Positions 48,282 through 57,019 are shown, counted from the first letter of the stretch. The stretch: DNA of 64,000 nt from Raineyella sp. W15-4 (GCF_033170155.1 NZ_CP137079.1:2294001-2358000); one strand, 5' to 3'. The notes: a model not told the origin generated them from the letters alone. Numbers and translations: made by a program.

Positions 48282-49088
48282 ATGGACGAGACCAACGAGG
48301 CCCAGAACCCCCGCACCGACAAGCAGCCCGCCGCGCGCACCCCGTACGCGATCGAGCTGTCCGGGATCACGAAGGACTTCGCCGGGCACCGGGTGCTCAA
48401 AGGAGTCACGCTGCGGGTGAAGGAGGGTGAGGTCTGCTCCATCATCGGACCGAGTGGTGCCGGGAAGAGCACGCTGCTGCGCTGCGTCAACCTGCTCGAG
48501 GTGCCCGATGGCGGCAACATGGTCGTCGCCGGCCAGTACCTGGAAGGCGGCCGCCCCCAGGCGAGGCAGGAGCTGCTGCAGTTGCGGCGCAATGTCGGGA
48601 TGGTCTTCCAGTCCTTCAACCTGTTCCCGCACATGACTGTCCTGGACAACATCGTCCTGCCGCAGCGTCGGGTCCTGAAGCGCAGTCTGGAGGAGGCCCG
48701 CACCCGCGCCCTCGAGCTGCTGGACCGGGTCGGGCTCGCGACCAAGGAGTCCGCCTACCCCGCCAAGCTGTCCGGTGGGCAGCAGCAGCGCGTCGCCATC
48801 GCCCGCGCCCTGGCCCTGGAACCGCAGGTGATGCTCTTCGACGAGCCGACCAGCGCCCTCGACCCGGAGCTTGCCCAGGGCGTGCTCAACGTCATGAAGG
48901 AAGTGGCGATGTCCGGCATGACGATGATGGTCGTCACCCACGAGATGAACTTCGCCCGCACGATCGGCGACCACCTGGTGGTCATGGAGGACGGCGCCAT
49001 CCTCGAGGAGGGCGTCCCCGAGGTCGTGATGAGCAACCCGACCCAGGAGAGGACCCGCGAATTCCTCTCTGCCGTCATCAACAGATAG
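48282..49088 (+). CDS. Amino acid ABC transporter ATP-binding protein
   Basis: A 268-residue GlnQ/HisP-type ATPase: Walker [12 protein letters not shown]-loop [11 protein letters not shown], signature [15 protein letters not shown], Walker [15 protein letters not shown] and switch His in VVTHEMNFA. The first 25 residues are a charged extension. Its last codons and stop (TAG at 49086) are copied in a 17-bp tandem duplication. Completes the importer. Confidence 0.93.
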   Translation: MDETNEAQNPRTDKQPAARTPYAIELSGITKDFAGHRVLKGVTLRVKEGEVCSIIGPSGAGKSTLLRCVNLLEVPDGGNMVVAGQYLEGGRPQARQELLQLRRNVGMVFQSFNLFPHMTVLDNIVLPQRRVLKRSLEEARTRALELLDRVGLATKESAYPAKLSGGQQQRVAIARALALEPQVMLFDEPTSALDPELAQGVLNVMKEVAMSGMTMMVVTHEMNFARTIGDHLVVMEDGAILEEGVPEVVMSNPTQERTREFLSAVINR

Positions 49089-49104
49089 CCGTCATCAACA
49101 GATA
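49071..49104. repeat. 17-bp tandem duplication spanning a stop codon
   Basis: GCCGTCATCAACAGATA occurs twice head to tail (49071-49087, 49088-49104). The first copy ends in the TAG stop of the amino acid ABC ATPase gene; the second lies in the spacer before the RidA gene. Comparable in size and placement to the comEC-end duplication. Confidence 0.9.
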
Positions 49105-49130
49105 ACTGTCAACAACGGACAAGAGGAACG

Positions 49131-49511
49131 ATGAACCCTCGTGTGATCTCTGCAGGAGAGACCGTGGCGGCCTACAGCCACGGCAAGGTGGTCGGCGATC
49201 TGCTCTTCACCTCGGGCATCACCGCCCACGACCCGGTGACCGGCTTCGTCCGGGGCGGGACGATCGAGGAGGAGACGGCGTACGCCTTCGAACTGCTCGA
49301 GTCGATCCTGGCCACCGCCGGCTCGAGCCTGTCCGATCTCGTCCAGGTGCAGGTCTTCCTGGACGACATCGAACAGGACTTCCAGGGCTTCGACGCCACC
49401 TACAAGAAGGTCGTACCCGCCCCCTACCCGCCTCGGGCCACTCTCGGCGCGACACTGCCCGGCTACCGGATCGAGATGCTCGTCACCGCGTACGTGGGAG
49501 GGCAGGAGTGA
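49131..49511 (+). CDS. RidA-family enamine/imine deaminase
   Basis: A 126-residue YjgF/YER057c/UK114 protein that hydrolyses reactive enamine/imine intermediates. The catalytic Arg sits in PYPPRATLGATLP and the Glu in RIEMLVTAY; GDLLFTSGITAHDP and LSDLVQVQVFLDDI are family-typical. It overlaps the FAD oxidoreductase gene by one base, so it likely clears the imine released by that enzyme. Confidence 0.93.
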   Translation: MNPRVISAGETVAAYSHGKVVGDLLFTSGITAHDPVTGFVRGGTIEEETAYAFELLESILATAGSSLSDLVQVQVFLDDIEQDFQGFDATYKKVVPAPYPPRATLGATLPGYRIEMLVTAYVGGQE

Positions 49512-50761
49512 TGCGTACGGTCATCATCGGGGCGGGCGTGGTCGGCCTCGCCACCGCCCACGAGCTCCTCCGGGCCGGCCAGGAGGTGACGGTGCTGGAT
49601 GCCGGGGCGTACGGTCAGGGGCCCTCGCACGGCAACGCGGCATTGGTCACCTCCGTGCTGTCCTTCCCGGTGCCGGCCCCCGGCACCATCGGCGTCGCCG
49701 CCCGGTCGATCGTCACCGGAAGCCAGGCGATCACCATCCGGCCACAGTTCTCCCCCAGCTACCTGGGGTTCCTGCTGCGGATGGCCCGGGCCACCACGAA
49801 GAGCAATTTCGCCGCCGGCACCGTCGCCCAGGACATCCTGACAAGGATGGTGCTGGACGGGTTCGCCGAATACGCCGACGAGGGTCTCTCTTTCGAGCAG
49901 CACACCGGCGGCTCGATGCACACCTTCACCACCCGGGAATCCTTCGAGGCAGGCGTGCGGGTCTTCGACGACTTCCCGGAGATCCGCAGCCGGATCCGGG
50001 TGCTCGAGGGCACCGAGGCCGTCCACGAGGTCGATCCGGGGCTGGCACCGGAGATCTCGTACGCCTACTACGCGCCGGCCGACCTGCAGGTCGAGCCCGA
50101 ATCCCTGATGAAGGCGCTGGTCGCCAGCATCACGGCCGGCGGGGGCACCCTGCGGGAACACACCGAGGTCCTCGACTTCGCCACCGCCGGCGGCAAGGTC
50201 TCCTCGGTGGTCACCTCCGAGGGTAGCTTCGATGCCGATCAGGTGGTCATCGCCGCCGGCGTCGCTTCCCGCAGCCTCGCGGCTCGGCTGGGCGCCCGGG
50301 TGCCGGTCCGCTCCGGCGGCGGCTACTCGGTCGACGTGCACATCGACGACCCGACCCGACGGCCGCGTACGTCGGTGATGACCGACACCACACACATCGC
50401 GATCACCCCGCTCGACCGGGGGCTGCGGGCCTCCAGCGGGATGATCATCGGCCAGGCGGAGCCGACCGTGAGCGGTCGGGTCATCGACGGGCTGCTCCGG
50501 GACGTGCGCGCGGTCTACCCGGACGCGCCGCTCGACGACGTCCGGCCCGGCTGGGCGGGCCTGCGACCGATGTCGGCCGACGGGGTCCCGATCATCGGGC
50601 TGCTGCCCGGCTGGGACAACACGTACGTCGCCACCGGTCACGCCATGCTCGGGCTCACCTACGCCCCGCCGACGGCCAAGGTGCTGCGTGCCCTGATGGA
50701 GGGCACCGCCCCGGAGGCGTACGCCGCGTTCTCGCCGGCACGATTCGGGGTGCGGCGATGA
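49511..50761 (+). CDS. FAD-dependent D-amino-acid dehydrogenase/oxidase (DadA-like)
   Basis: A 416-residue DAO-superfamily flavoenzyme. The N-terminal FAD-binding motif is VIIGAGVVGLATAHELLRAG (GxGxxG at residues 7-12), followed by a Glu-replacing VLDAG turn. The C-terminus has the FAD-contact segment GLRPMSADGVPIIGLLPG and TGHAMLGLTYAP, as in DadA. It would oxidise an amino acid to an imino acid, handed to RidA. GTG three bases upstream is an alternative start. It overlaps the racemase-family gene by 4 bp. Confidence 0.88.
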   Translation: MRTVIIGAGVVGLATAHELLRAGQEVTVLDAGAYGQGPSHGNAALVTSVLSFPVPAPGTIGVAARSIVTGSQAITIRPQFSPSYLGFLLRMARATTKSNFAAGTVAQDILTRMVLDGFAEYADEGLSFEQHTGGSMHTFTTRESFEAGVRVFDDFPEIRSRIRVLEGTEAVHEVDPGLAPEISYAYYAPADLQVEPESLMKALVASITAGGGTLREHTEVLDFATAGGKVSSVVTSEGSFDADQVVIAAGVASRSLAARLGARVPVRSGGGYSVDVHIDDPTRRPRTSVMTDTTHIAITPLDRGLRASSGMIIGQAEPTVSGRVIDGLLRDVRAVYPDAPLDDVRPGWAGLRPMSADGVPIIGLLPGWDNTYVATGHAMLGLTYAPPTAKVLRALMEGTAPEAYAAFSPARFGVRR

Positions 50762-51534
50762 GCGTCACCCTGCCGTACGGCTACCTGGCCGCCGGGGCCC
50801 CGATCGGCGAGGTCTCGATGGCCCCCGCCCAGGTCGTGGCCGGCTACCCGGTCGGCGTGATCTACATCGAGGACGTCTGGTACCCGATGGTGCCCGGCAA
50901 CGTCGTCAACGCCTCGACCTGGGACTTCCCCGTCCTGCTCAAGCCAGTCAGGGGCCTGGACATCCCGGCGCTGTTCGGCCCGGATCGGGTCGACGTGAGC
51001 GACATCGTCCTCGAGGCCTGTCGCGAACTCGAGGAGGCCGGGGTGCGGGCCATCTCGTCGGCGTGCGGCTTCTTCGGCCGCTACCACCAACAGATCGCCG
51101 CCAAGATGCAGGTGCCGGTGGCCCTCTCGTCCCTGGTCCAGATCCCGTGGATCTCGTCCCTGATGCCCGGTCGCAGGATCGCGGTGCTGACGGCGGACTC
51201 CTCCTCGCTGGCCCCCGAGCTGCTGGCCTCGTGCGGCGTGACCGACACCTCGAGGCTGGTCATCGGTGGGCTGCAGGACGCCCCGCAGTTCTCCGCCATC
51301 CTGGAGGGCCGGGGATCGTTCGACAACGAGGGCGTTCGCGACGAGGTGGTGGCGCTGGCCCGGGAACTGTGCGCGGACCCGGCCGTCGGCGCAGTGCTGC
51401 TGGAGTGCAGCGACCTGCCGCCGTACGCCGCAGCGATCCAAGCGGCGGTGTCGCTGCCGGTGTTCGACTTCACCACCCTGGTCCGCTGGCTGCGCAACGC
51501 CGTCACCCAACGGCCGTACGCCGGCTGGGTCTGA
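50758..51534 (+). CDS. Asp/Glu/hydantoin racemase-superfamily protein
   Basis: A 258-residue protein of the two-cysteine racemase superfamily (aspartate/glutamate/hydantoin racemases, maleate isomerase, arylmalonate decarboxylase). Cys residues stand where the catalytic pair is expected: ISSACGFFGRY and VLLECSDLPPYA. The N-terminal half (PYGYLAAGAPIGEV, VIYIEDVWYPM) is less typical. Overlap with the DadA-like gene suggests it interconverts enantiomers of the imported compound. Racemase versus isomerase/decarboxylase activity cannot be decided here. Confidence 0.72.
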   Translation: MSVTLPYGYLAAGAPIGEVSMAPAQVVAGYPVGVIYIEDVWYPMVPGNVVNASTWDFPVLLKPVRGLDIPALFGPDRVDVSDIVLEACRELEEAGVRAISSACGFFGRYHQQIAAKMQVPVALSSLVQIPWISSLMPGRRIAVLTADSSSLAPELLASCGVTDTSRLVIGGLQDAPQFSAILEGRGSFDNEGVRDEVVALARELCADPAVGAVLLECSDLPPYAAAIQAAVSLPVFDFTTLVRWLRNAVTQRPYAGWV

Positions 51535-51563
51535 GACTGCGACCGCTGCTCGAACACCTCACC

Positions 51564-51602
51564 ACGGGACCACCCGCCACCCAGGTGACCGGGCGGTCCC
51601 GT
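51564..51602. terminator. Hairpin terminator between convergent genes
   Basis: ACGGGACCACCCG (51564-51576) and CGGGCGGTCCCGT (51590-51602) form a 13-bp stem with one mismatch and a 13-nt loop, between the racemase-family gene end and the oppositely oriented dehydrogenase end. Suited to stop transcription both ways. Confidence 0.7.
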
Positions 51603-51623
51603 ACGGTCCGCATGCCGGGCGGT

Positions 51624-52565
51624 TCACACCGCGATCGGGTGCCCGGCGGGGCCGGCCACCACATTCGCGATGGTGGCCCCGGTCTGCAGAGCCTCGGCCT
51701 GGGCGGCGACCAGCCGCAGCGCAATGTCCTGCGAATAGCGGGTCTGCTCACCGGCCACATGCGGGGTGAGGACGACGTTCGGGGTCTCCCAGAGGGGATG
51801 GTCGGACGGTAATGGCTCGGGATCGGTCACGTCCAGGGCGGCGGAGATCCGCCCGGACGCACAGGCCGCCACCAGCGCATCGGTGTCCACGACGCCGCCG
51901 CGAGCGACGTTGACCAGGAGAGCCCCTTGCTTCATCCGCGCCAGGAACGCCGCGTCGACGAGCCCCCGGGTGCTCGATGTCAGGGGCACGATGAGGATCA
52001 CGACGTCGTACTCCGGCAGTCGGTCGATGACGTCACCCACCGCGATCACCCCGTCCCGGGCGGTCCGGGCGGCCTGGGTCACCGTCACCCGGAACGGGAC
52101 CAGCCGGTTGACGATCTCGGTGCCGATCGACCCCGCACCGATCACCAGAACGTTGCGTCCGGCGAGGAAGTCCCGCCCGGTGTCGACCCGCCAGATCCGA
52201 TCCCCCTGGTTGCGCAGGTACAGCGGGAAGCCGCGCAGGCAGGCGATAGTGAGGCCGACCGCCCACTCGGCGGTCTCGTCGGAGTGGACACCCCGCCCGT
52301 TGGCCACGGTGACCCCCGGGGGGATGTTGCCCGCGATGTGGTCGTAGCCCGCGGACTGGAGCTGGACCGCCAGCAGACCCTCGAGGTCACCGAGCCGACG
52401 CACGACGGTCGGCTCCACGGTGTCGGGGAGGAGCACGACCTCCACCGGGCCGGCCGGCATCGGGGAGGTCGGATCCGACGGGTCCCAGACCACGATGTCC
52501 GTCCCGCGACGGACCAGACGTCGCAACCGCTCGGCGAACTGCTGCTCGGGTACCGCAATCCTCAT
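51624..52565 (-). CDS. D-isomer-specific 2-hydroxyacid dehydrogenase
   Basis: NAD-dependent reductase/dehydrogenase of 2-keto/2-hydroxy acids; about 313 residues. It has an intact Rossmann motif VLVIGAGSIGTEIVNRL, catalytic Arg in LVNVARGGVVDTDALV, Glu in LDVTDPEPLPSDHPLW and His in VVLTPHVAGEQ. Unlike the paralogue at 43838 all key residues are kept. Two adjacent ATG codons follow AAGGAG; the second (52565) has the better spacing. Convergent to the importer operon and divergent from the aminomutase-like gene, sharing the spacer with a GntR-type palindrome. Confidence 0.9.
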   Translation of the reverse strand: MRIAVPEQQFAERLRRLVRRGTDIVVWDPSDPTSPMPAGPVEVVLLPDTVEPTVVRRLGDLEGLLAVQLQSAGYDHIAGNIPPGVTVANGRGVHSDETAEWAVGLTIACLRGFPLYLRNQGDRIWRVDTGRDFLAGRNVLVIGAGSIGTEIVNRLVPFRVTVTQAARTARDGVIAVGDVIDRLPEYDVVILIVPLTSSTRGLVDAAFLARMKQGALLVNVARGGVVDTDALVAACASGRISAALDVTDPEPLPSDHPLWETPNVVLTPHVAGEQTRYSQDIALRLVAAQAEALQTGATIANVVAGPAGHPIAV

Positions 52566-52723
52566 CATCTTCTCCTTTGTCACACAATTATTGAACCCGC
52601 CTGGCACACCTCGCGATGTATCAGGTCTCCGAAAGCACCCCTCATTGACCCATATGCAGGAGGCTTCAAGGTGTCAGAAGTATTTCGATCATGTGGTGAT
52701 CACGACAATGCTGAACATCAGAT

Positions 52724-52735
52724 TGTCATACGACA
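52724..52735. promoter_or_regulatory. Candidate GntR/FCD operator
   Basis: TGTCATACGACA has inverted TGTC/GACA ends with an AT-rich centre and resembles sites bound by FCD-type GntR regulators. It sits in the 272-bp divergent spacer, 103 bp before the aminomutase-like gene, whose operon includes such a regulator (55298). Confidence 0.5.
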
Positions 52736-52837
52736 CTGCTAGCGTGCGACCTGTCGCGGGAGCGTCCGCGCCGGTCGGACACGGTGGCCCCTGGCCACTC
52801 CGGTCGGATCACCGAGCCGAGAGAGGAAGGAGTGACG

Positions 52838-54127
52838 ATGACAGTCCCGCTGATCACCCATGCGAAGGAGGTCATCCCCGGTGGGGTCAACAGCGCGATC
52901 CGGGTCTCGCCGGGCAGTGACCGGTTCGTGATCACCGGCAGCAGCGGACCGTACGTCTCCACCGACACCGGGCGTACGATCCTCGACTTCCAGAGCGCGT
53001 ACGGCGCCACGGTCCTGGGCCACAACGACCCCGACGTCGACCGCGCCGTCGCCGAGACCGCCCGCCGCCTCGACAACCCGGGCTACGGGGTGACCGACGC
53101 CGAGGTCACCCTCGCCGACATGATCATCGATCGGGTGGCCTCGATCGAGAAGGTACTGCTGGTGAACACCGGGTCGGAGGCGACCTACCTCGCGATCCGG
53201 GTGGCCCGCTCCGTCACCGGCCGACCGAAGATCCTCAAGTTCGAGGGCGCCTACCACGGCTGGCACGACAGTGTCTTGGTCAACACCGGCACCCCCGCCT
53301 CCCGCCTCGGCACCACGTACCTGCCCAGCACCGGCGTCCTGCCCGGTGCCGTGGCCGACACCCTCGTCGCCACCTGGAACGACCTCGATGACGTCGAGGC
53401 ACAGCTGGCCCGCCATGAGGGGCAGGTGGCGGCCATCCTGGTCGACCCGATCCTCAGCTCGGCCGGTGGGATCCTGCCGCAGCCCGGCTTCCTCGAAGGA
53501 CTGCGACGGATCGCCACTGCCCACGGTGCGCTGCTGGTGTTCGACGAGTTGATCACCGGCTTCCGGGTCGCCGTCGGCGGATACCAGAGCCTGGTCGGGG
53601 TCGACCCCGACCTCACCACCTTCGGCAAGGCCATCGGCAACGGCTACCCGATCGCGGGCATCGGCGGCACGGCGGCCGTGATGGATGAGTTCAGCAACGT
53701 GCCCGGTGGCACGGTCTACATGGGCGGCACCTACAACGGCCACCCGGCGATGGCCGCCGCAGCCATCGCGGTGCTGGAGAAGATGGATCGCGAACCCGTC
53801 CACGCCCAGCTCGACCGCCTCGGCGCACGACTCCGTGCCGGACTGCAGGAGCTCTACACCTCCCATGGGATCGACGCCACAGTGACCGGCATCGGCTCCG
53901 TCTGGTTCCCGTTCCTGCTCGAGGGTGAGGTGCACGACTACCGCGACTCCCTGCGGCACGACCGGGACCTGCTGGTCCGGATCCGCTCCGGGCTGCTGGA
54001 GGATCACGACATCCTCGTCACCCCGGTGAATTGGAAGAGCGGCAAGCTCAACTACTCCCACACCGAGGTGCATGTGGACCGGCTGCTGGCCGCGACCGAT
54101 GCCGTCCTCACGGAGGTGTCCCGATGA
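52838..54127 (+). CDS. Glutamate-1-semialdehyde aminomutase-like class III aminotransferase
   Basis: A 429-residue PLP enzyme close to HemL: AKEVIPGGVNSAIRVSPGSD, ATVLGHNDPDVDRAV, LVNTGSEATYLAIRVARS, FEGAYHGWHD, FDELITGFRVAVGGYQ, the PLP lysine in TTFGKAIGNGYPIAGIGG and MGGTYNGHPAMAAAA. The genomic setting (catabolic operon, no other heme genes) argues for an amino acid transaminase, such as one acting on beta-amino acids, rather than heme synthesis. The ATG at 52838 has a GGAAGGAG site upstream. It overlaps the FMN enzyme gene by 4 bp. Confidence 0.85.
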   Translation: MTVPLITHAKEVIPGGVNSAIRVSPGSDRFVITGSSGPYVSTDTGRTILDFQSAYGATVLGHNDPDVDRAVAETARRLDNPGYGVTDAEVTLADMIIDRVASIEKVLLVNTGSEATYLAIRVARSVTGRPKILKFEGAYHGWHDSVLVNTGTPASRLGTTYLPSTGVLPGAVADTLVATWNDLDDVEAQLARHEGQVAAILVDPILSSAGGILPQPGFLEGLRRIATAHGALLVFDELITGFRVAVGGYQSLVGVDPDLTTFGKAIGNGYPIAGIGGTAAVMDEFSNVPGGTVYMGGTYNGHPAMAAAAIAVLEKMDREPVHAQLDRLGARLRAGLQELYTSHGIDATVTGIGSVWFPFLLEGEVHDYRDSLRHDRDLLVRIRSGLLEDHDILVTPVNWKSGKLNYSHTEVHVDRLLAATDAVLTEVSR

Positions 54128-55293
54128 GCCGGATCGTCAGTGTCCCCGACCTGCAGGCGGCGGCGAGGCGTCGCCTGCCGAGGTCGCTGTACGACTACAT
54201 CTGCGGCGGGGCCCAGGACGGGCGCAGTGTCACCGCCAACGCGGAGGCGCTGGCCGCCGTCCGGCTGCGCCAGCGGATCTTTGCCGGCGTCGGCACCCCG
54301 CAGACGTCGATCCGGCTGTGGGACGTCGATCTGGCCCTGCCGCTCTTCGTCTCTCCGATGGGTCTGCTCGGTTTCTTCCATCCGGGCGGCGATCTCGCCG
54401 TCGCCCGGGCGGCGGCGTCGAACGGCGTGGCCTTCGTGCACAGCGCCTGGTCCGGCGTCCCCCTGCCGGACATCGTCGAGGTTGCCGGGCCACGGGTCTG
54501 GGCCCAGGTCTCGGTGTGGTCCGACCCCGACCAGGTGTCCCACCACCTCGACGTCGCCGAGCAGAGTGGGGTCGAGGTGCTGGTGCTGGCCGGCGACGTG
54601 GCCTTCTACGACAAGCGGGACCTAGACCTGCAGCACGGCCTGGATCGGCTCCCGCCGCGGATGCCGCTGCGGGACGTCGCCAGCCACGCGGTCAAGCTGG
54701 GCTGGCTCGCCGGCTACCTCCGCTCCGCTGGCCTCGGGCTGGCCACCATCGACCACCCGGTCCCGATGCGGCAGATGAAGTCCTACCTGCACCAGCTGGA
54801 GAACCCCCACCTGTGCTGGGACGACGTCCACCGGATCCGGCGCCGGTGGAAGGGGCGTCTGGTCCTCAAGGGGGTGATGACGCCCGAGGACGCGCAGCTC
54901 GCGATCGACGCCGGGGTGGACGGCCTGCTGGTCTCCAACCACGGCGGGCGCCAGTTCAACGCGCAGCCCGGGGTCGCCGAGGTGCTTCCCCGCATCGTGG
55001 ACACCGTGGCCGGTCGCGCCACCGTGCTCGCCGACGGCGGGGTGGCACGCGGAGGGGACGTCGCCAAATACCTCGGTCTCGGCGCCGCGGCCGGGGGCAT
55101 CGGCCGCGGCGCCGCGTGGGGATTGGCAGCGGGCGGGCAACCGGGCGTCGAGGAGGCCGTCGGCTTTCTTCGCGAGGAGCTCGCGACGGCGATGGGCTTC
55201 CTCGGAGCCCGGACGATCTCCGACATCGACGCCGACTGCCTCGACGTACGGCCGGTCGATCGCCCGGCCGCGGTCGTACGTGCGACAGACTAG
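54124..55293 (+). CDS. FMN-dependent alpha-hydroxy acid dehydrogenase family, divergent
   Basis: A 389-residue TIM-barrel flavoprotein of the glycolate oxidase/lactate dehydrogenase family. FMN and catalytic parts: SLYDYICGGAQDG, Lys in GRLVLKGVMTPEDA, active-site His and Arg in LLVSNHGGRQFNAQPG, and ADGGVARGGDVAKYLGLG. Deviations: the usual QLY segment with an active-site Tyr reads AQVSVWSDPD, the usual VDTP reads AGDVA, and GGE before the ArAA helix is GGD. It should still bind FMN, but substrate or chemistry may differ. Sits between an aminotransferase and a GntR regulator in one operon. Confidence 0.83.
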   Translation: MSRIVSVPDLQAAARRRLPRSLYDYICGGAQDGRSVTANAEALAAVRLRQRIFAGVGTPQTSIRLWDVDLALPLFVSPMGLLGFFHPGGDLAVARAAASNGVAFVHSAWSGVPLPDIVEVAGPRVWAQVSVWSDPDQVSHHLDVAEQSGVEVLVLAGDVAFYDKRDLDLQHGLDRLPPRMPLRDVASHAVKLGWLAGYLRSAGLGLATIDHPVPMRQMKSYLHQLENPHLCWDDVHRIRRRWKGRLVLKGVMTPEDAQLAIDAGVDGLLVSNHGGRQFNAQPGVAEVLPRIVDTVAGRATVLADGGVARGGDVAKYLGLGAAAGGIGRGAAWGLAAGGQPGVEEAVGFLREELATAMGFLGARTISDIDADCLDVRPVDRPAAVVRATD

Positions 55294-55297
55294 GCCC

Positions 55298-56002
55298 ATG
55301 CCGTCACCCGTCCCCCGCCACACCGATGCCGGGGGCGACGCGATGACCGGTGGGAGCGGAACCCTGCGGGACGCCGCGGTGGCGAGACTGCGCACGATGA
55401 TCATCACCGGCGCCTTCTCACCCCGCGAGCGTCTGACCGAGAGTCGGCTGATCGAGCTCCTGGGAGTCAGTCGGACGACGGTCCGTGACACGGTGCAGGA
55501 GCTCGTGCACGAGGGGCTCCTCACCCGGGACCCGTACAAGGGCGCCCGGGTCGCCGAGTTGAACGCCGACACGGTCCGCCAGGTCGCGGAGGCACGCTTC
55601 CCGCTGGAGCTGATCGGGGCACGGCGGATCAACGAACACCGGGACACGCGGGCCGTCGCCGCCCTGTGGGAGGCGGTGGACGACCTGGTCGACGCGCAGG
55701 CCCGCAGCGACCCGGAGGACGAGTACTCGGCCCACCTGGAGTTCCATCGCCGGATCTGGCTCGGGGCGGGGAACGCGTTCCTGATGGAGTTCTGGCCGCC
55801 GATCGCCCATCAGATCAGTTCGCACATGGTCCGCATCCAGCAGCAGACCCGGGTGATCGACGTCGACATGCACCGACGACTGCTCAGCGCGATCGAGCGC
55901 GGCACCCCGTACGACGTCCAGGCCGAGCTCCGGACACACATCGTCGCGAGTGCCGACCGGCTGGCCGAGAGCCTCTCCGGGACCGACGGACCCGAGGACT
56001 GA
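55298..56002 (+). CDS. GntR-family regulator with FCD domain
   Basis: A 234-residue FadR-subfamily regulator. The winged helix (RERLTESRLIELLGVSRTTV, RDTVQELVHEGLLTRDPYKG) is followed by an FCD effector domain whose metal-binding residues are visible in YSAHLEFHRRIWLGAGN and the later MHRRLLSAIERG and LRTHI. The ATG at 55298 is taken; ATG 55343 or GTG 55280 are possible. Likely autoregulator of the operon starting at 52838, through the palindrome at 52724. Confidence 0.87.
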   Translation: MPSPVPRHTDAGGDAMTGGSGTLRDAAVARLRTMIITGAFSPRERLTESRLIELLGVSRTTVRDTVQELVHEGLLTRDPYKGARVAELNADTVRQVAEARFPLELIGARRINEHRDTRAVAALWEAVDDLVDAQARSDPEDEYSAHLEFHRRIWLGAGNAFLMEFWPPIAHQISSHMVRIQQQTRVIDVDMHRRLLSAIERGTPYDVQAELRTHIVASADRLAESLSGTDGPED

Positions 56003-56076
56003 GCACCGACGCGACACACCCCAGTGACCCGCTTGTGGGCCGCCATCCTGTCGTCATTGTCTGAAAGGAGTTTCGT

Positions 56077-56907
56077 ATGACATATCTGCCAACCCGTGTC
56101 GCCGTACTGGGAGCGGGCTCGATCGGTGGATCCTTCGCCCGCGGTCTCGCGGCCGGGCGGTCGGACGACCTGCAGGTCACCCTGACCACCCGCAGCGTAC
56201 GGAGCGCGGCCGCCCTGCAGAACACCACCGGTTTCCGGGTCGACGCCATGGACAACGACCCGGACGCCAACAGCCGGGCCGCCCGGGACGCCGACCTCGT
56301 GGTGATCGCGGTCCAGTCACCGGATGTGCTGGCGATCATCGAGCAGATCCGTCCAGTACTGCGGCAGGACACTGTCGTGGCCTGCCTGGCCTCGGCGCCG
56401 TCCCTCGCCGCACTCGAGCAGGCGCTCGGCCCCGGGCATCCGGTGGTCCGCGTGATGCCGAACACCGGAATGGAAACCGGACAGGGACTGGCCGCGGTCG
56501 CCCCTGGCGGGGCGGTCAGCGCCGCGCAGCGCGAGGCCGTCGTCGCGCTCTTCTCACGGGTCGCGGACGTCTTCGTGAGTGACGAACGGCAGTTGACCGT
56601 GTTCATCGGCGTCCTCGGGGCCACGGCCTACTTCCCGCTGGTCGCCCGAGCCGTGCAGGACTCGGTGACAGGTCTCGGCTTCAGCCCGACCCAGGCCGAG
56701 AGGATCGCTCGGCAGCTCTTCCTCGGCGCGGCGGCAAGCTGTCGGGACCGGCCGGAGAGCAGCTTCGACGCCCTCGTCGCCCAGGTCGCCACCCCGGGCG
56801 GTACGACGATCGCAGGGCTCGACGTGTTCACCGGCGCGGATCTGCGGGGCACGGTGGATGCGGCCGTCCGGGCCTCCATCGTGCGGGCCGGCGAGCTCGC
56901 CGGCTGA
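56077..56907 (+). CDS. Pyrroline-5-carboxylate reductase-like protein
   Basis: A 276-residue NAD(P)-dependent reductase of the ProC family. The Rossmann motif is VAVLGAGSIGGSFARGLAAG; VVRVMPNTGMETGQGL and the C-terminal dimerisation segment QVATPGGTTIAGLDVF match ProC. An AAGGAG site precedes the ATG. Within a catabolic operon it may reduce a cyclic imine derived from the imported amino acid rather than make proline. It shows the weaker similarity typical of ProC paralogues. Confidence 0.82.
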   Translation: MTYLPTRVAVLGAGSIGGSFARGLAAGRSDDLQVTLTTRSVRSAAALQNTTGFRVDAMDNDPDANSRAARDADLVVIAVQSPDVLAIIEQIRPVLRQDTVVACLASAPSLAALEQALGPGHPVVRVMPNTGMETGQGLAAVAPGGAVSAAQREAVVALFSRVADVFVSDERQLTVFIGVLGATAYFPLVARAVQDSVTGLGFSPTQAERIARQLFLGAAASCRDRPESSFDALVAQVATPGGTTIAGLDVFTGADLRGTVDAAVRASIVRAGELAG

Positions 56908-57019
56908 GCCCGCGCCCGCGATCCGGGAAGCGGGACGAAGAGGGACTGCGCCACCGGTGCAGCGGTCCGGGACGGAGGGCCGTCCGCGCCGGGCCGCGCC
57001 ACAGGAAGTGCAACCAGTG

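Noticed and set aside
52838-54127. Calling the aminomutase-like gene hemL
   Set aside because: It resembles HemL, but sits in a catabolic operon with a GntR regulator and no heme genes, so a heme role is unlikely. Phylogenetic placement would decide.
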